From assembly GCA_034638255.1 (NCBI GenBank), contig JAWPGT010000028.1, forward strand, positions 186,001 to 250,000: a stretch of 64,000 nucleotides of DNA, written 5' to 3'. A program made the position numbers and the translations under genes. The notes under the pieces are model-generated. The model was not told the origin of the DNA. It saw nothing but the letters and a program-made list of their open reading frames with translations, and made no database searches. Origin of the DNA: Coprinus comatus. Its lineage: Eukaryota > Basidiomycota > Agaricomycetes > Agaricales > Agaricaceae. This document shows, one piece after another, positions 11,977-24,351 of the stretch (position 1 is its first letter; every line of letters starts with the position of its first letter).

Positions 11977-13959
11977 TTATCCTTCAACCTTCACAACGGT
12001 GGTTAAGCTAAATTTTTCTCTGAGGAATTCACCAGACTCAGTTATCTGTGGTATTTACAACTCAGTAGTTCCAAGATGTAGAGGCCACTTTGTCTACGCA
12101 CCCACATGTATAGCAACATCAGAGTAACCGGCGGTGAGCATGGGTCTGTCTGCGCACAATCTAGCGTATGATTCATATATTGAAGGGTTTTCTGATCACA
12201 GTCATAGACGCCGAATAACCAGTCATTTCCATTGGACAAGCAAAATTTGATGTATTTGCGTTTTGATAAAGCAGTAGTGTGGCTGGGAAAACATCAATAA
12301 ATTAGACATTGTGATACTGAGCCCAAAAATTGCACATACGCAGCAATAACCTGCGCGGCTACCTGTGGTAGATGTTCCGCTAGGATGACCTTCTTTTCCT
12401 CACCGCCCACCAACTCTCTACCGCGTTTAGCTTCCAGAAAGAATATATCCCAATCAACCAGTTTGCTTTTCTCTTGGCTTCGAGTTTTTGTTGAGCGTTG
12501 TTGGTCTTCAATTTCATTCATGATATCCACAAGATGTTGTAAACCTTTGTTCTGGAACACTAGAAAAGATTTTAAATCTCACGTCAGGGCTCTTGAGTCG
12601 ACGGTTAATAAAGATAATACTGATACTTTTGTTTCTCCAATTCTCTATTATGTATTTTTCCGGGTTAACTTGAAGGTCTGCAACTCGGGTGGTGAGGATT
12701 GCATAATCTATGCGTCCAGTCAACAGTACTGTGGTAGTCACCCCATCGGGCCGTTTGTCATCGACTCGAATTGCACATTCGGTCCCTCTGCTGATCCACA
12801 GCTCTGGTAGAACTGTGTGAATTGTTTTGGCGACGACCGCACATCCTACAATATGGTGGTCGATAATTGTCCTTGCTGTCATTTCTGACTGTAATAAAGC
12901 ATTCAGTTTACGAGTAAAGAATTATAGATTAAATATACCGACACCCTGACCATAGCATTCTTTGATGGCCATGATTACATTGCTGAAGGACTGAAGGTAG
13001 TGTAGTGTATTGGGGAGCCTGTTGAACGACACTGGATTGAACGAGTCCCGAAGATAGCCCGCAATGACCATCCTCTGTTCGCGGAGTTTAATCATCGCGC
13101 ATTCGATCCTCATTTTCAATTCGTTTGTAATGAGATGATCGTCGGCCTTAGAGAAAGATACACACTAAGTAAGCAGGGTAATATGTAACTTGCTCAGTTT
13201 TGAAGGACGTTGACTCAAGCGCAAACCTGACTTACAACAAGGCGACCTGTATGCTCCTTGTGGTTCAAATAAGTGGCAAGTGTCTTCAGAAGGTCAATAT
13301 TGCGTTTGGATTTCTTCACGACGTCATCTAGCTCTGCCTTCTGTTCTTTTGAAATTTCGCCCTCGGCAAGGAGTTGGTTCACTCGCTTTTGAGCTTGGGC
13401 GACGACACTTGCATATTTCTTGGTGTTGGCCTTCTTTGACTTGTCCAATGTCCTGGTGAGTCCATCAATATCGATAGTTATCACCGGATCTCTCAAATCG
13501 CACTCTACAAGGGACCAATAATATGAGGATGGATAAGTGAGTCAGTACTTGGTAGATATGCTCACCTTCAACGACCTCATCGACATCATCATATACTACA
13601 AAGTTAAAGGGTCACGGTGAATATTAGTAGAACAATCGATATAATATACATACCTTCTTCCGCCAGTTCTGAGGCATCTAACAACGATAAACTAATAAAC
13701 CTGTGATCCTCTGGGATGGCAATTGGGACTTGAAACTCACCGTCATCCAACCCCTTAGAGTCCGTGCCCGACCTGACCCGTTTGAAGTCCCCTTCTGTGT
13801 TTCCGTGTTCTTTTGAGTTAGTGTGACATCCACAATCCTCGTATGAGATACTTTACCCTCTTGTTTCTTTCCGTCCCCTAGTGAATATGTTAAATAAATG
13901 TCTTTGGGGGAAGAATTAAACAAACGTACGTTCAAGCAAGCGAGGTGACCGGCGGACAT
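11977..13959 (-). CDS. Hypothetical protein with a PD-(D/E)XK-like nuclease signature, multi-exon
   Basis: I do not recognise a named family. The first exons from the ATG at 13959 are short and acidic (GLDDDASELAEE, YDDVDEVVE). A Lys-rich helical exon follows (13220-13480, with SKKANTKKYA), then a second helical exon (12950-13160, ADDHLITNELKMRIE). Next come an exon with GRIDYAILTT (about 12670-12885) and one with DWDIFFLEAKRGRELVGGEEK (about 12310-12555). The D...E-x-K arrangement, followed by a segment reading FCLSNGNDWLFGVYDCD, is what PD-(D/E)XK nuclease-fold proteins of fungi look like; this is inference from motif order. The stop TAA is at 11977-11979. A broken paralogue lies at 27522-29027. 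Exact borders of the small 5' exons are uncertain, and one donor there (GTTTGT) is weak. Confidence 0.65.
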
Positions 13960-14774
13960 ATTGACGAATGACGCTACTCCAGTAACAAATTATGACCTTC
14001 TGCAGCCCAGCTTCCTGCCGTTAACAACGTTGACACACCACACCCACTGATCGTCACATTAATATGACGACGTTCTTAGGACTAATGTACAAGAACCACA
14101 TGTTTAACGCACGATTTCGGCATTATCGAGGCTCAAGACTCAAAACAAGCAATCCATAATCCATTTGTCGACCTCGATCCGAATCACTCAGCACTCATCG
14201 ATCATCGCTGAATCTGAATGATCACAATTAGTGGTATTATGGTCTAGCCTATTTAGAAAACAATGCAATGTTAAGAATTGTCTGCCAATCATGGATACAA
14301 CGTGGACTGTGCTATGCACATGTGTTTTGATCATTGAGTATGGCAGCGATAACACGTATAGCTTTCGAGCCACTCACTGCTGGGCCTCGGCCACTCAGAA
14401 ACCAACAAAAGGTGGCAAAGTTACTAAAAATGGCTAGAGGAAATAATAATAATAATAAGTAATTGCCTCATGTATTAAAAACTCAAGATGGTGCCGAATG
14501 GACACCATCTGAATCAAGTATTTTTGGATATATAAAATACGTTCACATTGGACGCAGGCATAGATTGGCAAGGGAACTCGCGAACGAGTATTAATTTGAT
14601 AATATGCACATAGTGTTACATCAGTTGGTATATCATCATCCAACATTGCCTTACCATCGCATCGTACGAAATAACTGATATAATAGATAGTTTGAATCAG
14701 GTTTGAATGAACATCAGATTTGATTTGATTTTCGTTCCGATGATGTCATTGCATAAACAAAATCTAAAAATACT
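13960..14774. other. Intergenic with a short AAT microsatellite
   Basis: No gene recognised. A run of AAT triplets lies at about 14443-14459. Short open frames at 14188-14437 on both strands overlap and carry no motif. Confidence 0.45.
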
Positions 14775-14930
14775 ATCCACTGTGCCAGTGACTTGGTAAT
14801 CCATACAGACTATCAAGTACTAGTGAGTATTTATCCAAGCTTTGCTTTACTCGTTAGCGTGGGTCTCAGAGTAAAGTTTAGGTATGTCCTCGATAATCCA
14901 GTTAGATTATTGAGTCACCCACACAGTGTA
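14775..14930. repeat. Segment shared with 30630-31100
   Basis: From ACTGTGCCAGTGACTTGG to GAGTCAC-ACGCAGTG this matches a segment in front of F-box gene 4. In the second copy a 312-bp LTR-like insertion interrupts it after AATCC; here the site is empty. At its right end this copy is in turn interrupted by the MITE at 14931, where the other copy continues without it. The two copies therefore serve as empty sites for each other. Confidence 0.7.
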
Positions 14931-15306
14931 TCATTGACCAGATGTTCGTTTTTCCCACAAGTTCGTTTCGTAACGGTGCGCATGATCGTGACCATCATTG
15001 ATAATTCAAACTCCGCAGGCCGATTTTGACCGACACGCAACACCAAGTTATTTTAAGCACAGATCATATCAAAGCGATCATTACGATCAAATTAATTGAT
15101 AATCCGCTATGCCGGCCTCGGCAAGAGTGACAATGTACCAAAAAGTCAGTCCTTCAGTTTATTGAATTTTGGCAAACGAATTTATAGAATAGCGTAAATA
15201 AGGTCCTGGATTTGAAATACCAAACAAGAAATAGAGTATGTTGGATGACGGTGTTTTAAAAATCAAAATACGAACTTGTGGGAAAAACGAACATTCTGGT
15301 CAATGA
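14931..15306. mobile_element. MITE with TA target duplication (Tc1/mariner-like)
   Basis: A 376-bp element bounded by inverted repeats of 35-36 nt: 14931-14965 reads TCATTGACCAGATGTTCG and onward, and 15271-15306 is its reverse complement with one extra base. TA dinucleotides flank both ends (14929-14930 and 15307-15308), as for Tc1/mariner superfamily elements. It carries no open frame, so it is non-autonomous. The related segment at 31080-31100 l lacks it. Confidence 0.75.
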
Positions 15307-15797
15307 TAGTACCGTTCCTCCATATATAAATCAAAGTTTTCGGCTTGAGCTGGAGCATTTCAACCTATGAACATCAATCTCAAGATCTCAGGTTTTGATT
15401 GTTTCAATAATGTTTATATTTTTGAGCAGGGATAAAAAGAAATACAACAAAAAAGAATCAACAGTCTAGTACTTATAACAACAAAACTGGAAACAAAAGA
15501 CAACAAAAGAGACTATACTATACCAAACCATTGCCATCAAACCAAAACCAAAACGAGATACAAAAAAAAAATACAACACGCCCATCATGGAGATTACGCT
15601 CCTGAGACGTAAAAATGATATCAAAAACGAACAGAAAAACAGAAAAAACACTAAACAAAATAAGAAAGGAAAAACCAAACATTTACATTTCAATCCTTCT
15701 AAAAAAAAGGAGAGATCCACAGCATATTATCCACTCCACATTAACATTCATTCAACACCCAACCACCCATCCCCTTCAATAATTTTCCATTTTTTTT
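15307..15797. other. 3' flank of the Zn2Cys6 gene
   Basis: A-rich on the plus strand, that is T-rich downstream of the minus-strand stop. A TATATAAATC stretch at 15323 has no gene attached. The plus-strand frame at 15587-15826 is low-complexity Lys/Asn text and is not credited as a gene. Confidence 0.4.
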
Positions 15798-18700
15798 TCA
15801 ATCAGGTAACCCCACACCAAGCGTAGGCATCGCAACAACCACATCCTTCACTTCATTATCATCACCACCTCCCGTATCTGAACCTCCTACACCCAAATCC
15901 GAGTCTAATCCCAATCCCGATCCCGATCCCGAATTTCCACCACCAGTACTATCATGGTTCCCGTGTCCATGACCAAAAGTCCCTTGTGTAATCTCACTTA
16001 CACTATTAAGATATGCTCCCCAATCGTCTAACCTATATATAAAAATAAAAATAAAAATAATCATCAAAGATGTCGTAAGAATATTGCGTGATATCGGTGA
16101 CATCAATGCCACAAAGCCGGAAAAAAAGAGGTGAAAAAAGCAAAGAAAGGAAAAGAAAAAAGACAGAAAGAAAATATGTGGATATGAAATCTCGACGTAT
16201 AAAACACCCATATTTCGAAAACACACTCGGATTCGGGTCCCAGGCGTTGAAAAACCAATTCAAGGGGTATTCATTGAGAACATTAAAGAACAGCAAAAGT
16301 AAAGTAACGTAAAATATACGAAACGAAACAAAAACCATGCATAAGAAAGCAAAAACCAAGCAAAAAACAAAACAAGACAAGACAAAAAAAAACTCACTGG
16401 AATCCGCTAGGTGCACCAGTCCACATAGCCATCGTATCACTATCCAAATATCCACTACCAAATCCATTACCACTATCACCGACATTACCACCACCAGAAC
16501 CAGAACCAGAACTTGTGTGATCCTGTTGTTGTTGTTGATGTTGGGTTTGTCCACGCTGTTGTTGTTGTTGCTGATGCCCATGCCCATGCCCATGAATCTG
16601 TATTCCACCCATTCCACTCGGCATATTACTAGGTACAGCCGTAGGTTGTAAATCCGCTGCGAAAGGAGCAGGATAACCCATTGCCAATTGATTAAAAATA
16701 AAATCCGCTTCATGTTCCGAAGACATTCCCATATCCATTCCCATTCCTATATTCATCCCCGACATCCCCATTCCCATATTCATCCCCAAACCCATACCCA
16801 TAGACCCCATACCCATAGATCCCATAGTACCCATACCCATATTCGTTCCAATACCCAATCCACCCAGTCCCATACTCATACCCATACCGGGATTCACATT
16901 CATATTCATATTCATATGTGAATTAGGATCCATACCACCTATATTCAAACCACTATTATCACCTATACCTATACTGATATTACTAGGCATAGTAGTCATA
17001 CTCGACATCGTTGATGAAGCTCTAGGTCCAGATCCTTCATTCGTACTAGTATCCATTGAATGTTGATGTTGTTGATGTTGAGGAATTTGAGTTTGATCAA
17101 ATGGATACCAAAAATGAGAAGCAGAAGTCGAAGTGGAAGATGAAGACGAAGGATTAAGATTAAAATTCGAATGTGAATGATTATGACTATGAAGTTGAGG
17201 TTGAGGTTGAGCCGAAAACTTGATTTCACCATGTAAAGGTAATCGACCAAGATCATTACTATAAACCGGTAAAGCATACAACTCTGGTGGTTGTATCGCC
17301 GAAGTCGTAGCAGAAATCGGAGTTGGAGTAGCAGTAGAAGCCGTAGTAGAGGAACATCCAATATCCTGAGTCTGAATTGGAGTAAACCCAACTGAATGAG
17401 TTGACGTTGACATCCCTCCTCCTTTCCCTTTCCCTTTTTCTTTCCCTTTCCCTTTGCCTTTTTCTGATATAGGTATTGTACCCGTCGCTGACGTAGAAAC
17501 CATATTCTTTTGTAACGGAGGTGAACTCCTAACCCCAGCCATCTGCATAGCATTCGAATTCGAATTCCTTTTCTGTTGTTGTCTAGCAGAATTCCCATTA
17601 ACCCTTTTAGATCCAGCAACAACCCTAAGTCCTTCCGCAACAGTTGGAATAGCTGTTGATGTCGAGGTGGCAGTAGAGGTCGATGGAGTACCAGTAGTAC
17701 AGGGAGTAGTAGGAATATCAGAATACGAACAAGTTGAATTTGGCGTCGATATCGATGTCATAGATTTAGGACTATCAGCATCTCTATCCCTTTTATTATT
17801 CATAATCGTCATTTGAGGTAAAGGTAAATCTCCAACAGATGCCAATTCATATAAAATATCCCTATAAATCAATGGATAGTTTTTATTTATTTATTTTATT
17901 TTTATTTTTGAATGGCGTGCAGACGTACCATAATCGACCAGCCGAATGCCACCTAAATAAATAATAAATAAAAATAGATAAACAAATAGATCAACATTTC
18001 CATCCATAAAATTGGAGGGATGAAGGAATGAGAGAAAGAAACAAAAGAAACAAACACTTACTTATCTTCACATGCACTCAAAACAGCCATACATTTATGA
18101 ACATCAGCCATCTCTTTAATAGGATCAGTCATCAATCCCGATTTCCTACCACCCCAAATACTTAAAAGCAACACAATTCCAGACGTAAAAACTGGCATCT
18201 GTTAAATAAAATAATAATCATAATAATAAAAAAGAAGAGTAAACGCGTGAGTCAGTTCATTCGTTCAAATTATGTAAAGAAAGGAAAGCAAACTGAAAAC
18301 CTGAACACTCACATGAACAGGCGGACTAACCCCTCCAATCCCACCACCTCTCCCTCTCTTCCTAAACTGAACATCAACAACATGAATACAAGACCTAGCC
18401 GCATTCGTACAAATCGCTAAAGAAGGAAACGAAAGTGGTGAAGGTTTTGAAGGTGAAGGAATAAATGGTCTATGTATCAATATTTGTATATGATAATAAG
18501 TTGACCAGAGTACTACTGATTGATTGAAGAATCGGAGGTTTTCTCTGTTTGGATCCCAACGGACTGTTTTTTTTTTTTAAAAATTGAAGAAAAGTTAAAT
18601 AAAAAATGAAGTGACTTACGATGATCAGGAATAGTATCAACGAAATGGTTTAAAGCAGAATCCAATTCAGCAACAATAGTTTGTTCCCATTGACTTCCAA

Positions 18701-20818
18701 CAAATCCAAGCAAGATCTTGGATTTATTAATCGAGTACTGGAATAAAAAAAAATTAAAAAAGAGTTAGAGCTAAACATCGTGATGTAATCGTCGTAATGT
18801 AATCGTCATGATGAAAAAGAAAATAACAACAACAACAAAATAAAGTGAAATAGAATAGAATAAAAACAAAAATCACTCACAATAGTCCTCAAAGTAAACC
18901 CTAAAATCTGTCCCAACTTCAACGAACACAAAAAAGCAGCCATAAGCGAAGGTTTTCCTTCCGGTTGTTTCCATCTTTTATCAACATCAGGATGTTCCCA
19001 ATATTCATCATCACAATCGACAGGTAAATCAACATCGAAACTATAATATATGGTTAGTACAATCAAGATTTAAATAAACAGAATCAACCAGTCAATTATC
19101 AGTATCAGTTATTAATTATAAATCATAATAAAAACGTACTCTTCATCCTGAATCGCACAAGGTCTTCCCAACGCAGCACTAACATGTCTATCCATATACA
19201 ACAGCACCCTGTATATTTGACATCTGATTAAATCAAAAATCTATTAATAGCACATGACTCACCAAAATGCACGTTTCCACAATTCATCTTCAACAGTCAA
19301 AGAACCTTTATGACCTCTCCTATGTACACCCACATCTTGTGCCAACCTAATACCTATACCCACCATTGTCCAACATGATTGCGGAGCTGAAGATCCTTGT
19401 AAAAATTGAATAGCCAACTACATTTTTTTCCGATTAGTTAGTTGTTTAATTCGATATATCATTGGAACTTACACAATAATATTGTAAATCATACAATGTA
19501 GGAGGTGACAAAATACTCTTCCTCGCAACGGTAACTTGTTCAAACCATTTCCAACCCGAAGAATGTTGACTTTCCTCATTATCCAACAAAACCCTCTTAT
19601 CATCTGAAAATTTAGAACCAATAGCACAAACCATAAGTAAAACACAACCAAATCCAACATCCCTATAATGTAATCCTTCTCTAATCCACGTTCAAACGTA
19701 GGGCGATGAAATAATGGTTGAAAAAGATTGATCTGTTCGAAATAAAGATCTACTAATGTTTCAAGTAGGTCTGAATCTGGAAAGATGAATGGGGTGTTTG
19801 GTTCTGACGGTGCAAAGATAGATTCCCACTAGAAGAGAACGAACTTGAATGATCGAATGCATGACGTGTAGATATCAAAGACGTACGGATTTGGGGGTCC
19901 AGAACTGAGGTCTTTTGAGACCAAGAATAGGGAGTTTGTTTATATGTGAACGAGTTCCAGCGTATTCATTCTTTAGTTCGATAGCTGTTTGAATAAGCAT
20001 GAGACCACTCGATTTTCCAAAGAACCTGTATTCTTTAGGTTCGAGCGAGAGGTTGCTAAGGTTTTCGGCAAGGATGAGATGAGCATCGTCTCTGTAGAGA
20101 TCGTCTGAATGTGTTTTGTACTTTTGTAGTGTCTCTGATAATAGAAGTGGCGATATCGACCACTGAACGTGGTTGTAGTTCTGAGGGAGGAGGATGATGG
20201 AGAACAAGTGGACTGGGATCAACTGGTGGTTGGTCAAGGGGAAGAGTGTCATTATCCAAAGCAATATCGAGTTCTCGAAGGACATTGGGGTCTGGACATA
20301 GCTGTTGAAAGTTGGGATCAGATTGTGATTTTTGGGTGTGGAAGAAAATAGCATACTCGTTTAAGTAGTTTCTCGAGTTTTTCAAGACGAAGTTCTAAAT
20401 TTTCGACATAGCTGGTCCTGTGTTCAATTGGAAAATTACTTTTGAGATGTGTTCAGCTTACCCCTTGGGAGGACCTCGCTTCTACGGGTGGCTGAGCACA
20501 TTTGCTGAATAATCAACACAGGATGGTCTCACCTTTGCGGCTTCGATATAGGTGCAGCTGAAGTTGTACGCTATGCAGTTGGAACACCTGTTGCCTGGCA
20601 TCTTAACACCATCACCTATCGACCAAAGTTTATTTTCCATAGAAATAGTGCGACTCTAAACGTACACCTGACTATATATTCCTAGTAAGCAAAATAACTT
20701 AAAATAAAGGACTGTTGGTCATACTTTTCTTTCTCCTGCATATATCACAGGCCCTCTGTACTCTGCGCTTCTTGTAGGCAGCCTCGGACTCGTTGTAGTC
20801 TTCCTCGTTGGAGGACAT
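15798..20818 (-). CDS. Zn2Cys6 transcription factor with fungal-specific (Fungal_trans) domain
   Basis: Nuclear DNA-binding regulator. The ATG at 20818 opens MSSNEEDYNESEAAYKK, followed by the binuclear zinc cluster [33 protein letters not shown]. Its six Cys are assembled from exon 1 (20725-20818), a 6-nt exon (20666-20671) and exon 3 (20533-20615). A KRGPPKG linker and a coiled-coil (YVENLELRLEKLEKLLKR) come next. The Fungal_trans domain shows RFFGKSSG, LFQPLFHRPTFERG, LHYRDVGFG, MDRHVSAALGRPCAIQDE and KPSLMAAFLCSLKLGQILGF. The C-terminus is a long low-complexity tail with His-, Gln- and Met-Gly-rich runs (16398-17872), then a 365-nt intron and a last exon ending at 15798. The frame slips by one base near 19683, and the join near 20110-20175 is unresolved. 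The specific regulon cannot be read from sequence. Confidence 0.85.
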
Positions 20819-20977
20819 TGTGGTAATTTACGGAAAAGGAAAAGGATTGCCGAGTGACGTACTCGGCGAGGCTAAATGAGACTCCCACGGCTACATCTAA
20901 TGGAGACCACATGTTTTGATGGCCGCAGTATATTTATTATAAGCTCCAATAATTTTTTTATTATTCCCCCCCTTCCA
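20819..20977. promoter_or_regulatory. 159-bp divergent promoter between two transcription factor genes
   Basis: Only 159 bp separate the ATG of the minus-strand Zn2Cys6 gene (20818) from the ATG of the plus-strand Sfp1-like gene (20978). The interval holds a perfect inverted repeat, GCCGAGT (20849-20855) and ACTCGGC (20861-20867), around GACGT. With the preceding T this gives TGACGT, the core of ATF/CREB-type sites. An AT-rich stretch, TATATTTATTATAAG, follows at about 20929. Shared control of both genes is likely but inferred. Confidence 0.6.
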
Positions 20978-22382
20978 ATGGACAACCTCGAGCTAGACCA
21001 CATCTTCTCGCTCGAGCAGACCCTTGTGCGTCCTCTTCCTATTTAATACGATTTATTTCTCATTTAAAAAAAACAGTGTTCCAATTTCACATGCTGCAGT
21101 AAACAGCTAGCTGACCTTCATGCGTTGGTAGAACATGTCGAGGTCACTCATGTTCTGGGCGGTGATTCGTTCTTTCTGCCCTCTCTGTCCCATTCCGCAT
21201 CCTCCTCTCGTTCTTCTTCTGTCGTCTCTTCGCCTCAGACCCAAACTACGCCCTTGGACCCAGTCTATACGCCATTCAATATTGGTATTGGTCTCTACAA
21301 CCATGACTTGGAGTTTGGTCCAGATCCATATCCAGTCATTTCTTCACAATTCGATTCAGACTCTGAAAAATCTCTGTTCATCCCCGAGCCTTCTTGTGGT
21401 AACACCCGCTTGTCATTGTCAACGTCCAAGAAGACTACTACACGCACTCCAAAATCAAAATCAAAATCAAAGGCGGATATTGTCAACACAACACCTGTCT
21501 TTGTTAAGAATTCATCTGTAAAAACGAAGGCGCGGATATCTTCTTCCTCCGCTTCTTCCTCTTCAAATTCTTCTGCTACTTCATCTTCAATGACCGCCAA
21601 TGGAAAACGAAGAGAGAAGGCATTTAGATGTCCTGTAAGTTTTCTCACAAAAACCACTACAAACTTCGACCTCATAAAACATATGGTTTCCAGACACTTG
21701 GATGTACAAAGGTAACCAACCACATACATTCCTAACTCATCTTCCCTAACTTTTTTGCAAGTCATACTTGAATCCAAACGGCCTAAAATACCACATCGAA
21801 AGGGGTACTTGTCGATTCGAAGCAACGTCTTACAACAGTAGCAGCAGCACTGACTCTGGTACCGAGTCCAATTCCAGTATCCGTCCTTCCCTTGCTCCTC
21901 CGAGTCCCTGTCATTTGGATTCCCATCATCAATATCAAGGCACAATTCCAACTACTCCATCAACTCAAACACCGCCGTTATCAATTCCACTAAACTCACT
22001 TTCTCCGTCCCTGGTTTCTTCCGATTTCGGCGGTAATGCTAGCAACGACACTAATTTTAATGCAACCGCTAGTGTTGTCTTGGTCTTAGATAACGATATC
22101 GATATGAAAGACTTGAATTCTTCAAGTTCAAGTTCACTCTCCAACTCAATTTCAACTCTAATATCGTCACCATCATTGTCATCTTTTTCGTCATCACCAC
22201 TACCAGCGCTCCACAATCCAACGTCAATTCCAAGCACAATGACATCTACTAATTCTATACTATTACCACTACCGGCGTCAGCGTTGGCATTGACGTATTG
22301 TGTTTCCACTAGTTCTACTCCTGCTAGTAATCGGTTACAATTTCAACAACCTCAATTCACTTTGACTCAAGTTCCTTGTTGA
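20978..22382 (+). CDS. Sfp1-like C2H2 zinc finger transcription factor
   Basis: Four exons: 20978-21025, 21077-21634, 21694-21711 and 21762-22382, all GT-AG and in phase, about 413 residues. Exons 1-2 give MDNLELDHIFSLEQTL then a first Cys/His finger, FTCCSKQLADLHALVEHVEVTH. A Ser/Thr-rich linker follows. The second finger is RCP-TLGCTK-SYLNPNGLKYHIERGTC, whose middle six residues come from an 18-nt exon. This split pair of fingers and the YLNPNGLKYHIE string are typical of fungal Sfp1-like proteins; yeast Sfp1 controls ribosomal protein genes and cell size, but the role here is inferred. The tail is Ser/Pro-rich and disordered. It is divergently paired with the Zn2Cys6 gene. Confidence 0.9.
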
Positions 22383-24200
22383 TAGAGGAGGGGTGAGTGA
22401 GTATTTTTATTTTATTTTATTATCTTTATCTTTTGAATTTTCCCCAATCCTATTTCTTTGTCCCTTGTTGCTGCCGCTTAGTTTTTGGAGCCCTGAGTAT
22501 CTTATTCGCTTAAATCTTCATTTTATTTATTTTCAAATTCTCATGGCTACGGTTGAAGCAAGCTGAAGCGTCACCGATAGTTCCGGTATCTGTTTTCATG
22601 TTCATATTCATGTTTTTTTTTTTTGGGGGTTACTTACCCGAACATCTTGAATGAACCCTTACTTTCTGAAACCTGATTTTTTCCTGATATTCTTACTTAT
22701 ATAGATACATTGAAATCTACGTTGTCTACATTTTTCACAAAAAGAAAACCGACAACTTACAAAAACTACACAAAAAGCGCTACATATCTAAACAAAATTT
22801 CTCGTTCAAGTCATCAAACAATGAACAATCACCTCCTTTCATCAGCCCACCAACCTTAAATCCCACATCCACATCCACATCCACATCCACAATCACTTAC
22901 CCGTTCCGCCGGCCTGCACACCAATCGTCAAGGTCATATTCACATATCCATTTCCGTATTTTATCATATAATTCTACATGGCTACATCGTTACACTGTGA
23001 CCTTACCTATCTTTTTACTTCACCTTAACCCTACCTACCCCTCCACCCACCCCAGAAAAAATCAGTTAGTTCGTTAGTTCATTAGTTCATTAGCAATTTA
23101 GTTCTTGGCTCTTTTAGTCGTTTGGTACCTCTCCCTTTCTTTGTTATGTTTATACTTTATTATATGATATTTGTTGAATTCCTTTTTTTGGCGAAAGTTT
23201 CTTCGTTGTTCAATAAAATGTATTATTGGGCGGGGGGATGATCTTCTGGTTGAGGAAAGATATATGACAAAAACTTGGTTGTGTCGTTAGCGAAGTTTTG
23301 CCTCTCTAGATCTTGTTTTTTTGAGCAAGGGGTCATTGTCCTGAAAAAACAACTCATTTCAATGTCACCTGATAACCATGCACATCGATAATTATATTTC
23401 AGATAGCCGACTGGGAAACATTCCGAAGGAGGAGGAGGAGTCTCGCCTTCTTTTTTCTTTTTTGGAGAACTGGATAGTATATATTGTTGAGGTTGGATAT
23501 GGCAAACGCGTGTGTCGAGAACTCGTGCGGTAGTGCAGAATGGCCCAAACACAACTGGGTTGGCACAATGCCCGTGATTTTTTCTTATTACTCATCTTTG
23601 TTCGCTTTGACTTTTTCTTTTGTTTGTGTACTGTACTTCAACTGTATGTGCGCCCCAATGTACCCTCAGTTCTCGTCTTCGAGTCATATTCTTATCATAT
23701 ATATGTATATATAGGAAACTGGGGGTACCGGTAAAGTCAGACGGAATTAGAGGAAATAACGTACAAAGACGAAATATGTGTTTGATATAAAACTTAGCCA
23801 ATAAATTAATATTCTTCCCCGTTATGAAGAACGTATTCCAATATTTCGTAGGCAATGAAATCCAGAGCTTTGATGGTAGGTAGTTCCAAGAGTAAAGATC
23901 CCAAACAAGGCGCATATATTAAAGATGTTTCATTGTGACATGTAGCTTGGTTTACTGGATTAAAGTTGTTCGGTGGTAGACGCTGTATTTATGGAAAAGG
24001 TCTGCCACCACGGTATGTTAGATACCTCCATGATAATGGTTCTTGCTAATTAAGAGAAAATTTGGGTTTCGCCACTTGCTACTTGAAGGCGATTATTACG
24101 TAAAGCCTAGAGTACGATGACAAGTGACAGGACGCAACGCACTTGCAACGCACACAAGTTCATGCACATATAACCCTGAATAACGTTGATTACCTTACCA
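22383..24200. other. Intergenic with simple repeats; no confident gene
   Basis: It begins with the 3' flank of the Sfp1-like gene (T-rich, ATTTTATTTTATTTTATT near 22405). A CCACAT hexamer repeat lies at about 22862-22893. Overlapping frames at 23223-23595 (minus) and 23484-23734 (plus) are possible small genes but have no motif and no clear splice chain. An ATATATGTATATATAGG stretch lies near 23698. Confidence 0.4.
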
Positions 24201-24351
24201 CCACTTGTTTGAGGATGTCTTTATTGGTAATTGCATCGATATTTTTAGTCGAAAAAACTTATGTATGTTTCTCTAGATTTCGGTACTACTACATTCATTC
24301 TCAGGCACAAACGCGTTCTGACTGATAGCGAACTTTTACCCAACGACAGTT

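Noticed and set aside
16033..16713. 226-residue minus-strand frame and overlapping 142-residue frame
   Set aside because: They run through the 365-nt intron of the Zn2Cys6 gene and out-of-frame low-complexity coding DNA; only the last exon (15798-16032) is kept.
16996..17816. Out-of-frame open stretches on both strands (214 and 120 residues)
   Set aside because: Shadows of the low-complexity tail of the Zn2Cys6 protein, with repetitive Leu/Ile or Val/Asp composition and no motif.
21295..21951. 218-residue minus-strand frame
   Set aside because: Acidic antisense shadow of the Ser-rich linker of the Sfp1-like gene; it crosses that gene's introns.
23223..23734. Overlapping opposite frames of 64-109 residues
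   Set aside because: No motif, unclear starts and splice sites, and mutually overlapping; left as intergenic although a small gene cannot be excluded.
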